This document shows, in pieces, positions 42,820 through 50,579 of a stretch of DNA of 64,000 nucleotides; the first letter of the stretch is position 1; every line of letters starts with the position of its first letter. This DNA is from Pedobacter sp. UBA4863 (lineage in GTDB: Bacteria; Bacteroidota; Bacteroidia; Sphingobacteriales; Sphingobacteriaceae), in contig NZ_DHDZ01000028.1 in assembly GCF_002399615.1 (NCBI RefSeq), positions 42,373-106,372 of the forward strand, in the 5' to 3' direction. The translations under genes were made by a program, and so were the position numbers. The notes under the pieces are model-generated. The model did not search any database. It was not told the origin of the DNA and worked only from the letters and a program-made list of their open reading frames with translations.

Positions 42820-45800
42820 ATGAAAATTACTGATATATCCATAAAAAGACCTTCGTTGGTAATTGTGGTTTTTACCGCACTCACCTTATTAGGCTTACTG
42901 AGCTATTTCTCGTTAGGATATGAGCTTTTACCTAAGTTCTCGCCAAACGTAGTATCTATCTCTACCATTTACCCTGGCGCTTCGCCAAACGAGGTAGAAA
43001 GTACCGTAACCAAAAAAATTGAAGATGCCGTTTCCTCGATGGAAAACATCAAGAAAATTAACGCCAACTCTTACGAAAGTTTATCGGTGGTAATTATTAC
43101 CCTTAACGAGAAAGCAACAATAGATGTAGCATTAAATGATGCCCAAAGAAAAGTAAACGCTATTTTGGCCGATTTGCCAGACGATGTAAAACAACCTTCG
43201 TTGAGTAAATTCTCCTTAGATGACTTTCCGGTAATTACCATGTCGGCATCGGCAAATATGGACGATATTTCGTTCTACGATTTAATGGACAAACGTATCG
43301 CACCTATCATTTCTCGTGTATCGGGCGTAGCCCAAGTTAACCTAATTGGTGGTGCCGAGCGTGAAATTAAAGTAGCCCTCGATGCTAAAAAAATGCAAGG
43401 ATACGGCTTAGGCGTACCTGCTGTACAACAGGCTATTTTGGCATCCAATTTAGATTTCCCTACAGGTAGTGTTAAAACCAAAGCACAAGATATTTTAGTA
43501 CGTTTATCGGGTAAATATGCCAGCGTTGAAGAAATGCGCAACTTGGTGGTTGCTACCAGTAGAAGTGGTGCGCAAATTCGCTTGGGAGATATTGCCGATG
43601 TACAAGACACACAAAAAGAAACTGATAAAATTGCACGTATCAATAGGGCAAATGCCATTGCGGTGCAAATTATTAAACAAAGTGATGCCAATGCCGTATC
43701 GGTAAGCGAGGGCACTAAAGCCATTATCGAAACACTAAAAAATGATTACAAAAACATCGGTTTAGATATTAAAATTGTAAACGATAGTTCGGTTTACACC
43801 CTACAATCTGCCGATGCCGTAATACACGATTTAATGATGGCGGTTATTTTAGTGGCCGTAGTAATGCTTTTCTTTTTACATAGCTTGCGTAACGCGGTAA
43901 TTGTAATGGTTTCTATACCTGCATCGTTAATAGCTACATTTATTGGTATTTCTCTATTTGGCTATACCTTAAACTTAATGTCGTTGTTAGGTTTATCATT
44001 AGTAGTAGGTATTTTGGTTGATGATGCAATTGTAGTTTTGGAGAATATACAACGCCACATGGAGATGGGCAAGAACAAAGTACGTGCAGCTATTGATGGT
44101 ACACGCGAAATTGGCTTTACCGTAGTATCCATCACTTTTGTAATTGTGGTAGTGTTTTTCCCTATTGCGGTAAGTACCGGTATGGTGGCCAACATTTTAC
44201 GCCAGTTTTGTGTGGTGGTAATTATTTCTACCCTACTCTCTTTGGTGGCCTCGTTTACCATTGTACCTTTAATCTTCTCTCGCTACGGTAAATTAGAGCG
44301 TATCGAAGGCAAAAACATCTTCGGTAAATTTATTCTTTGGTTCGAAAAACAACTACATAAATTTACCCTATGGATTACCAGATTATTAGAATGGACACTT
44401 AAAAACAAAGCCAAAACATTGGTTGCCATGGTGATATTATTTATCGCTTCATGTGGCTTGTTGCCTGCCGGATACATCGGCTTCGAGTTCTTCCCTAAAT
44501 CTGACAAAGGCGAGTTCTTATTACAAATAGAAATGCCTAAGGATGCCTCGTTAGAGCAAACTAACTTATATACACAAAAAGCCGAAAACTATTTGAGCGA
44601 CAAAAAAGATATTGTTCAAATGATTACCACCGTGGGCCAGTCAAGCGGGAACATGGGGAGTTCTACTGCTACGGCATATAAATCCGAAATCAACATCAAG
44701 TTGGTAGATAAACCAGAGCGTAACAATGTATCGTCTGATATTATCTCTACCACCTACACCCGTGAGCTAGAGAAAATATTAGTTGGCGCTAAAATTAAAA
44801 CAGTTCCTATTGGTATTCTAGGGACGGCAGACAATGCCCCTATCCAATTAGTTGTACTTGGCTCAGAACTGGATACCGTTTTAGCATTTGCCGAGAAAGC
44901 CGAAAAAGTTTTGGCAAAAATTCCTGGTGCTACACAAACTAAGCTTTCGGTAGAAAAAGGTACGCCAGAAATTAACGTAAAAGTTGAGCGTGATAAAATG
45001 TCGGCTTTAGGCTTAAACCTAGCTACTGTAGGCGCCACCATGCAAACTGCTTTTGCGGGCAATACCGATAGCAAATTCCGCCAAGGCGAGTACGAGTACG
45101 ATATCAATATCCAATATCAAGATTTCGATCGTAAAGATATTGATGACGTGCGTAATTTAATTTTCGTGAACCAAGCTGGCCAACAAATTAAATTATCGCA
45201 ATTTGCAGAAATTAAAGAAGGTTCTGGACCGAGTTTATTAGAACGTTTAAACAAATCTACTTCGGTTACGGTACAAGCACAAACTATAGGCAGGCCAACA
45301 GGTTCGGTGGTTACAGATTTCCAAGCCGAGCTAGAAAAAATGCAAAAGCCTGCTGGCATTAGCTTTTTCTGGGCTGGCGATCAAGAAAACCAAAGCGAAG
45401 GTTTTGGTACTTTAGGTATTGCATTACTAGCTGCTATTATTTTGGTTTACCTAATTATGGTAGCGCTTTACGATAGTTTTGTTTACCCATTTGTGGTAAT
45501 GTTCTCTTTACCGTTGGCTTTAATTGGTGCCTTGCTTGCGCTGGCCTTAACCAATAATGCCCTGGGTATCTTTACCATTCTTGGCTTTATTATGCTAATG
45601 GGTTTGGTAGCAAAAAATGCCATTATCTTAGTTGACTTTACCAACCAGATGAAAGCAAATGGCAAAACTACGCACGAAGCCTTAATTTTAGCTAACCACG
45701 CTCGTTTACGTCCAATTTTAATGACTACCATTGCCATGGTAATTGGTATGTTGCCTATTGCATTGGCAAGTGGCGCCGGTGCCGACTGGAAAAATGGTTT

Positions 45801-45990
45801 GGCATGGGTAATTATTGGAGGCTTAACAAGTTCGCTCTTCTTAACCTTAATTGTAGTACCAGTAATGTACCAAATTTTCGATAACATTTTAGAGAGATTT
45901 GGCTTTAACAAAAAAGGAAAAACCATTGAAGAACTAATGGTAGAACCTTACGAGCATAAAGATGTAAATGAGTGGGAACAACACCACTAA
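42820..45990 (+). CDS. RND (AcrB/HAE1-type) multidrug efflux pump
   Basis: 1056 codons, standard length with 12 membrane spans and two large periplasmic loops. Blocks: SIKRPSLVIVVFTALTLLG, YPGASPNEVESTVTKKIEDA, GLSLVVGILVDDAIVVLENI (the TM4 region with the acidic pair for proton relay) and GFIMLMGLVAKNAIILVDFT. The partner genes suggest export of drugs or toxic metabolites under control of the TetR regulator. A terminator follows 27 bp after the stop. Confidence 0.95.
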   Translation: MKITDISIKRPSLVIVVFTALTLLGLLSYFSLGYELLPKFSPNVVSISTIYPGASPNEVESTVTKKIEDAVSSMENIKKINANSYESLSVVIITLNEKATIDVALNDAQRKVNAILADLPDDVKQPSLSKFSLDDFPVITMSASANMDDISFYDLMDKRIAPIISRVSGVAQVNLIGGAEREIKVALDAKKMQGYGLGVPAVQQAILASNLDFPTGSVKTKAQDILVRLSGKYASVEEMRNLVVATSRSGAQIRLGDIADVQDTQKETDKIARINRANAIAVQIIKQSDANAVSVSEGTKAIIETLKNDYKNIGLDIKIVNDSSVYTLQSADAVIHDLMMAVILVAVVMLFFLHSLRNAVIVMVSIPASLIATFIGISLFGYTLNLMSLLGLSLVVGILVDDAIVVLENIQRHMEMGKNKVRAAIDGTREIGFTVVSITFVIVVVFFPIAVSTGMVANILRQFCVVVIISTLLSLVASFTIVPLIFSRYGKLERIEGKNIFGKFILWFEKQLHKFTLWITRLLEWTLKNKAKTLVAMVILFIASCGLLPAGYIGFEFFPKSDKGEFLLQIEMPKDASLEQTNLYTQKAENYLSDKKDIVQMITTVGQSSGNMGSSTATAYKSEINIKLVDKPERNNVSSDIISTTYTRELEKILVGAKIKTVPIGILGTADNAPIQLVVLGSELDTVLAFAEKAEKVLAKIPGATQTKLSVEKGTPEINVKVERDKMSALGLNLATVGATMQTAFAGNTDSKFRQGEYEYDINIQYQDFDRKDIDDVRNLIFVNQAGQQIKLSQFAEIKEGSGPSLLERLNKSTSVTVQAQTIGRPTGSVVTDFQAELEKMQKPAGISFFWAGDQENQSEGFGTLGIALLAAIILVYLIMVALYDSFVYPFVVMFSLPLALIGALLALALTNNALGIFTILGFIMLMGLVAKNAIILVDFTNQMKANGKTTHEALILANHARLRPILMTTIAMVIGMLPIALASGAGADWKNGLAWVIIGGLTSSLFLTLIVVPVMYQIFDNILERFGFNKKGKTIEELMVEPYEHKDVNEWEQHH

Positions 45991-46017
45991 GAATTTTTCC
46001 CAACACACAATAAAACC

Positions 46018-46051
46018 AAGTCCCGATAGCGAAAGTTATCGGGACTTTTTT
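46018..46051 (+). terminator. Terminator of the efflux operon
   Basis: AAGTCCCGATA (46018-46028) and TATCGGGACTT (46037-46047) pair perfectly and are followed by TTTT. It is a canonical intrinsic terminator on the plus strand. Confidence 0.9.
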
Positions 46052-46126
46052 GCTTTACAAAGAAATACGAGGAAATGTGCAGTTCCCAAAATTCAGATCA
46101 GTTAAAAGTATAATTCAACCCTTTGG

Positions 46127-46316
46127 CAGCGACGTAGCAGCGACGGAGGACCGACGGTAGACCGACGGTGGACCAGCATACCCAAAACGACAAATACGCC
46201 AAAACCGACAATTATGTTAGACGGCCCCATTTCGGCCATTTTGGTGCAAGTCTTGTGTGTTAGGATTGCGTGAGGGTGACTTGTGCCTGTTCGCATTTAC
46301 GTTGTGTTGATTTAAC
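46127..46316 (+). repeat. Dispersed intergenic repeat, copy 2
   Basis: Begins CAGCGACGTAGCA like copy 1 (8412), then the 11-bp units AGCGACGGAGG / ACCGACGGTAG / ACCGACGGTGG (46139-46171), then ACCAGCA, AAAACGACAAATACGCCAAAA, TCTTGTGTGTTAGGATTGCG and GTTGTGTTGATTTAAC. The last conserved words end at 46316, two bases before the recombinase fragment begins. Both copies are oriented alike on the plus strand. Confidence 0.7.
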
Positions 46317-46318
46317 CT

Positions 46319-46468
46319 AGTTTTGCCACCCATTTACTCGAAAATGGCAACGAATTACGGTATATACAGGAACTGTTGGGGCACAACAGTAGTAGAACCA
46401 CTGAAATATACACCCACGTAAGCACTAAAAGTTTAAAAAATATTAAAAGCCCATTTGATGATTTATAA
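46319..46468 (+). pseudogene. C-terminal fragment of a tyrosine recombinase/integrase
   Basis: 49 codons to a TAA at 46466-46468 read SFATHLLENGNELRYIQELL, then GHNSSRTTEIYTHVSTKS, then LKNIKSPFDDL. This is the catalytic end of Xer/integrase-type tyrosine recombinases: the LLGHNSSxTTEIYTHV block with the HxxR-like LGH motif and the nucleophilic Tyr. Everything upstream, including the catalytic Arg, is missing; the codons before position 46319 are CCT and a TAA stop. The break coincides with the end of the dispersed repeat. Confidence 0.85.
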
Positions 46469-46536
46469 TAGTAAAAACTACATACAGCCAGCAGAATTTA
46501 ACTTATTTTATGTAGTTTTATTACATATATAAATAA

Positions 46537-46656
46537 GTCAAACTGTCTAAAAATCCTATCGCTAAAATTTAATATTCGGATACATATCGTACAAAATCCT
46601 TGAATATCCAATTCTCAGTAGCTAAATTTAGGTTTTTAGACAAACTGACGTTAGCC
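46537..46656 (+). repeat. attC-like long imperfect palindrome
   Basis: Left arm GTCA-AAC-TGTCTAAAAA-t-CCTA (46537-46558). Right arm TAGG-TTTTTAGACA-AAC-TGAC (46629-46649). The arms pair with a symmetric AAC/AAC internal loop and a single extra T. A shorter pair AATATTC/GAATAT lies inside. Directly after the right arm comes GTTAGCC (46650-46656), close to the integron core GTTRRRY. The start codon of the orphan ORF is 16 bp beyond. The geometry (about 113 bp, folded single strand, bulged base) is that of an attC site, but the left core is not a clean RYYYAAC. Confidence 0.4.
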
Positions 46657-46671
46657 GTAATTTTACACCAA

Positions 46672-47520
46672 ATGACTGAAATAATCGAACTTATCCGAGA
46701 AAACAAAACTGAAGAAATAATTCAAAATTATTCTAAATCAGAATTTAAAATCCACGAATTATTTGTTGATCTTTTAAAAGACAATCTAACTGATGACTAC
46801 GAAAACATTGAATTTGAAGCCGATAAATACCAAGAAGAATTTATTGAAGGTGTTGAAATTTTCAAAGCATTAGTAAAAGTTGACTTACAAATGGAAGCAA
46901 TGATGTTTTCAACCGTTTTAGTCTTTTTAGGTTTCAAAACAGGTGAGTTTATCCATTTGCTTTCAAATACTGCAATGAGTAAAGGTGTACATTTATCAGA
47001 AATATCAACTGTTAAAATTGATTCTCGTCTTAGAAATTCAATGCAACAGTTTTATGATAATATGGACGACAACTATTTGGTTCCAAAAGCAAACATTGCT
47101 GCCGCAAAAACAAGAATTTCTCAAGCTATTTTTAATCAAATTTCAAAATCAGAATTTGGAAGTGATATGTTACAAATGGGAATTAGCTATGAACGGATTA
47201 GCGAAACCCAAATGTCAAAAAATATTTATGAAGGAGTGATGAATGATTTTGAGTCTGAATCTGTTAAATTAAGTAGCGGATTATTTTCAGAAATATCACA
47301 AGTTAACGACAGAAATGAGGATGAAATTAAAATTTATGAGAAAGCCAAAGAATTGCTTGAAAATATAACCAATACTAAAATTGAAGAACCTAAGAGATTT
47401 CACACAAACGAAAGCGTTTCTACCCAAAAATTAGTTGAAGAAACAAGTGAAAATATTGAAAAAATCAATAAGATTGAAAGTAATGGCTTTTTCTCGAAAT
47501 TAAAAAAATGGTTTTCATAA
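46672..47520 (+). CDS. Orphan protein of unknown function in accessory region
   Basis: 282 codons from ATG at 46672; a TTG at 46600 extends the frame but lies inside the palindrome, so I prefer the ATG. I recognise no family. The protein is mostly helical and acidic. A moderately hydrophobic segment lies near residues 84-105 (MEAMMFSTVLVFLGFKTGEF). The end is an amphipathic basic tail (GFFSKLKKWFS) that could touch a membrane. It is monocistronic, directly behind an attC-like palindrome and a recombinase remnant, which suggests a mobile cassette gene. Confidence 0.6.
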   Translation: MTEIIELIRENKTEEIIQNYSKSEFKIHELFVDLLKDNLTDDYENIEFEADKYQEEFIEGVEIFKALVKVDLQMEAMMFSTVLVFLGFKTGEFIHLLSNTAMSKGVHLSEISTVKIDSRLRNSMQQFYDNMDDNYLVPKANIAAAKTRISQAIFNQISKSEFGSDMLQMGISYERISETQMSKNIYEGVMNDFESESVKLSSGLFSEISQVNDRNEDEIKIYEKAKELLENITNTKIEEPKRFHTNESVSTQKLVEETSENIEKINKIESNGFFSKLKKWFS

Positions 47521-47657
47521 ATGATTTTTTACATCAACTTGATAAACTAACAAAAGAAAAAACTACGACCAACAAGGGTAACTGTTGCACAACTTCAAAT
47601 TTTACGTATAACAGAAGAAAACGACCTGTTTTAAGCCCCTATAAACAAGGCCACGCT

Positions 47658-47705
47658 GTTCGACATTTGTAATGTCGAACTTCTTATCGGTGGATTTGTA
47701 ATCCA
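47658..47705 (+). repeat. REP-like doublet of hairpins
   Basis: GTTCGACATT-TGT-AATGTCGAAC (47658-47680) is a perfect 10-bp stem. Ten bases later TGGATT-TGT-AATCCA (47691-47705) is a 6-bp stem with the same ATT-TGT-AAT centre. Two neighbouring hairpins with one shared core resemble REP/REPIN-type elements mobilised by RAYT transposases. Confidence 0.45.
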
Positions 47706-47854
47706 ATATTAATTTAAAGAACGGATCATAGATCTGTTGTAAGCTCTCTAAAAGTAGTACGGCTTAAAAGTAGATCACTTAACTTTAAACAGAAATTAGA
47801 AAATCAACTTCAGTCCGCAAACAGTTACCAAAAGCTGCTGCCTTAATTAATTAA

Positions 47855-47925
47855 ACCTGATAGCAGCCAACACCGCCCGAGAGAGCCTAAGCGAATGAGG
47901 GAGTAAAGGCGGATAGCAGGACTTA
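47855..47925 (+). ncRNA. Flavo-1-like structured RNA element
   Basis: The sequence has an outer stem CCTG/CAGG (47856-47859 and 47917-47920) and an inner stem CCGCC/GGCGG (47873-47877 and 47908-47912). The word GATAGCAG occurs on both sides of the internal loop (47859-47866 and 47912-47919), and the element ends AGGACTT. This layout matches my recollection of the Bacteroidota Flavo-1 RNA motif, whose function is unknown. Confidence 0.45.
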
Positions 47926-47963
47926 AAAAGCGAAGCATTACTGACATTGTTTTTCTAAAAAAG

Positions 47964-49148
47964 CTATCTTATTGCGCTAATCTTGCGTACCAATAAGCTA
48001 ATTAGCACACCAAAACAACCTACCACAGCAAAAGAATAACGTAGATTAAACAACTCGGAAATATAACCTATTAATGGCGGTCCCATTAAAAACCCGAAAT
48101 AACCGATACTAGAAACCATTGCAATAGCTAAACTGGCGGGCATTTTATCATTATTACCGGCAATGCTATAAATCATCGGGATAATTACAGACACGCCAAT
48201 ACCAACCAACATAAAACCAATAGTGGCTATGACCAAATTAGGAAAAACTACCGACAAAAACATCCCCAGCGAAACTAAAGCCCCACAAAATTGTAACATT
48301 GTTTTTCTGCCATAGGCAGCTATAAACTTATCGCCCACAAAGCGGCCAATGGTCATCATAGCCGAATAAGTTGCGTAGCCTAAGATTACCCATTTAGCTG
48401 GCGCATTTACAATTTCCTTGAAATAAACGCCACTCCAATCCATCATTGCCCCCTCGGCGGCCATACTACAAAAAGCAATAATTCCTAACTGTATTAAAAC
48501 GCCTTGGGGTTTCATTAAAAACTTTGGTTTTTCTTTTTGGCCCGATTTGCCAATCAATAAAAATCGATGGTTAATAAAAATATGCACCCACGCCAATGGA
48601 GCAATAATCCAAAAGTGTGCAGTAGTGGATAAATGCAAGTTCATCATTAACAAGCCTAACAAAGCACCTGTAAAAAGTCCCAAGCTCCACGAGCCATGAA
48701 ATGAGGACATTATTGGCTTACCATAATGGCTCTCGGCACTAACGGCCTGCGTATTTAAAGCGATGTTGCACAAGTTTCCTGAAATACCAAACAGCAGTAA
48801 AAAGAGTGCCAAATGCCAACCATGACTAGCCAAGGCCAAATTGGTTAAACAAAGTGCATAAAGTGGCGTTGCTAAAGTGAGTATTTTCTTGCTCCCATAG
48901 ATGGCTACTAACCGTCCAGAAAGTGGCATTGTAATTAATTGGCCAATAGGCAAAGCCAATAAAATACTTCCCAAAGCGGCATCAGAAAGATTTAAGGCTT
49001 CTTTTAAGTCTGGAATACGGCTTGCCCAACTGGCAAAAACCAAACCTTGGCCAAAGTAAAAAAGCGATACCGCCAAACGAATGGTCTTCTTACTGTATTT
49101 ACTACTTTCCCTAACGGATAAAGCAGAACTGTCTGCAATTGTTGACAT
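47964..49148 (-). CDS. MFS transporter
   Basis: 394 codons, 12 predicted membrane spans in two six-span halves. The conserved loop-2 pattern of the major facilitator superfamily appears as MPLSGRLVAIYGSKKILTLA (residues about 57-76). A second copy after span 8 reads GRFVGDKFIAAYGRKTMLQF. The family is close to FucP/putative sugar permeases and drug transporters; the substrate cannot be told. It stands alone. Confidence 0.85.
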   Translation of the reverse strand: MSTIADSSALSVRESSKYSKKTIRLAVSLFYFGQGLVFASWASRIPDLKEALNLSDAALGSILLALPIGQLITMPLSGRLVAIYGSKKILTLATPLYALCLTNLALASHGWHLALFLLLFGISGNLCNIALNTQAVSAESHYGKPIMSSFHGSWSLGLFTGALLGLLMMNLHLSTTAHFWIIAPLAWVHIFINHRFLLIGKSGQKEKPKFLMKPQGVLIQLGIIAFCSMAAEGAMMDWSGVYFKEIVNAPAKWVILGYATYSAMMTIGRFVGDKFIAAYGRKTMLQFCGALVSLGMFLSVVFPNLVIATIGFMLVGIGVSVIIPMIYSIAGNNDKMPASLAIAMVSSIGYFGFLMGPPLIGYISELFNLRYSFAVVGCFGVLISLLVRKISAIR

Positions 49149-49288
49149 GAAAGAACGAATGGATTATAATTTATGCAAAGGTCTGCAAAAACCTATATAT
49201 AATACCATTCTTTAACGGCGCTGTTCATCATTTTAACACAAAGATTACTTTTTAAACAATGAGAAAAAAGCGACGACAGGTAAAATGA

Positions 49289-50470
49289 TTACTTCACACC
49301 CCTACCCACTTCCTGTACAAAGCGATGAAAATTTAACTTCTTTTGCCTATCGCCCAAGCGTACAATAATCACTTTATTTTGGGGGTTTACATAAACCGAT
49401 TGCCCAAACATACCTTGTGCCTTATAATCGTAAACTTTCTTGGCATAAAAAAATCTACCGTCGGGATTTTTTTCTATAGCATAATTTAACTTCTCTTTAA
49501 CCAACGATTTAACCGCACTAACAGAATCTTTAAAGAACTTGAAATCTCTCGTAGCCCAAAATTGATTCTTATATCTCCTTTTAGTTAATGTATCGGGATT
49601 AGTAGTAGTAGCCACCCATTTTTTAGAAATCAATTGTACCCCTTCCCAATTACCATTATTTAAGTACAACCTACCAATTTTAGCAAAATCTAAAGCTCTG
49701 GCATTAATACAGCAAAAAGCTTTGATATTTTCCTCTTCATCTAAGCTCCATAGCGCATCGTTTTCGGCACCCAAAGGCTTCCATAAGCGTTCTTGCATTA
49801 AGTGTTGTATTTTTTCACCCGTTGCTTTCTCTACAATAAAAGCCAACACTTGTGTATTGATACTCTGGTATTCGAAAACTTTTCCCGGCTCGTTCTTCAT
49901 CTTTAATTTAGCTACTATCTTTTTCAAATCGGCACCGTAATAACTACGGGTTATTTTCGAAAATGGACTAAAAGAACGTTCTTTAAAGTCGAAACCACTT
50001 CGCATATCCAATACATGTTGTATAGTTAAACGGCTAAAACGTTCGTCGTTTTTAGCTAGTTCTGGCAGGTATTTAATTACCAGCTCACCCGTAGATTTTA
50101 TTTCTCCCCTATCTACCGATATGCCAACTAAAGTTCCTACAAAAGATTTTGCCATAGAAAAACTAGGCTGCCTTGTGGCTAGTGACGTTTTTTCTGATAA
50201 ATATTGATAAATGATACTATCGTTTTTAATCACCAGAAACACATTAGTTTTTGTGCCAATTAATGAAGTATCTAAATGTATCTTTAAGGAGCTATAAACA
50301 GTATTCGGAAAACCATTTTTAAAATAAAATGGCACATTGGCTTTCTGAATAGCTACATTCTCGAACTTAGCGCTATCGCCCAAATCTGGAATTAGGTATT
50401 TAACAGATCGCAACGGCACACAAGCCACAAGTAGTAGTAAAACTGATGTAAGGAAAAATAGCTTTCTCAT
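49289..50470 (-). CDS. Serine hydrolase, beta-lactamase class C/PBP-like lipoprotein
   Basis: 393 codons. Lipobox LLLVAC (Cys17). The catalytic SxxK is S105-M-A-K108 in PSFSMAKSFVG. The second motif position reads FEYQSINTQ (Y-x-S). The family includes esterases and D-aminopeptidase-like enzymes as well as beta-lactamases, so resistance should not be assumed. It is monocistronic and follows the odhB terminator. Confidence 0.85.
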   Translation of the reverse strand: MRKLFFLTSVLLLLVACVPLRSVKYLIPDLGDSAKFENVAIQKANVPFYFKNGFPNTVYSSLKIHLDTSLIGTKTNVFLVIKNDSIIYQYLSEKTSLATRQPSFSMAKSFVGTLVGISVDRGEIKSTGELVIKYLPELAKNDERFSRLTIQHVLDMRSGFDFKERSFSPFSKITRSYYGADLKKIVAKLKMKNEPGKVFEYQSINTQVLAFIVEKATGEKIQHLMQERLWKPLGAENDALWSLDEEENIKAFCCINARALDFAKIGRLYLNNGNWEGVQLISKKWVATTTNPDTLTKRRYKNQFWATRDFKFFKDSVSAVKSLVKEKLNYAIEKNPDGRFFYAKKVYDYKAQGMFGQSVYVNPQNKVIIVRLGDRQKKLNFHRFVQEVGRGVK

Positions 50471-50521
50471 TATTACTAAAATACAAAAGCAAGGTTAAAA
50501 ATGTGTTACACCAAAAAAATA

Positions 50522-50557
50522 TTAAAAAAGCCTTGTTCATTTTCACGAACAAGGCTT
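50522..50557 (-). terminator. Terminator of odhA-odhB
   Basis: Minus strand: AAGCCTTGTTC (50557-50547, reverse) pairs with GAACAAGGCTT (50538-50528) over an 8-nt loop, followed by TTTTAAT. It is 23 bp after the odhB stop. Confidence 0.85.
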
Positions 50558-50579
50558 TCTGTATAAAGTTTAACGTAAA

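Larger units (their letters stand above)
47521..47963. other. Non-coding stretch with two structured elements
   Basis: 443 bp after the orphan ORF. It contains a REP-like hairpin doublet (47658-47705) and a Flavo-1-like RNA element (47855-47925). I find no ORF. Confidence 0.5.

Noticed and set aside
46102..46296. 64-codon minus-strand ORF
   Set aside because: It is the reverse reading of repeat copy 2; the peptide is not conserved with copy 1.
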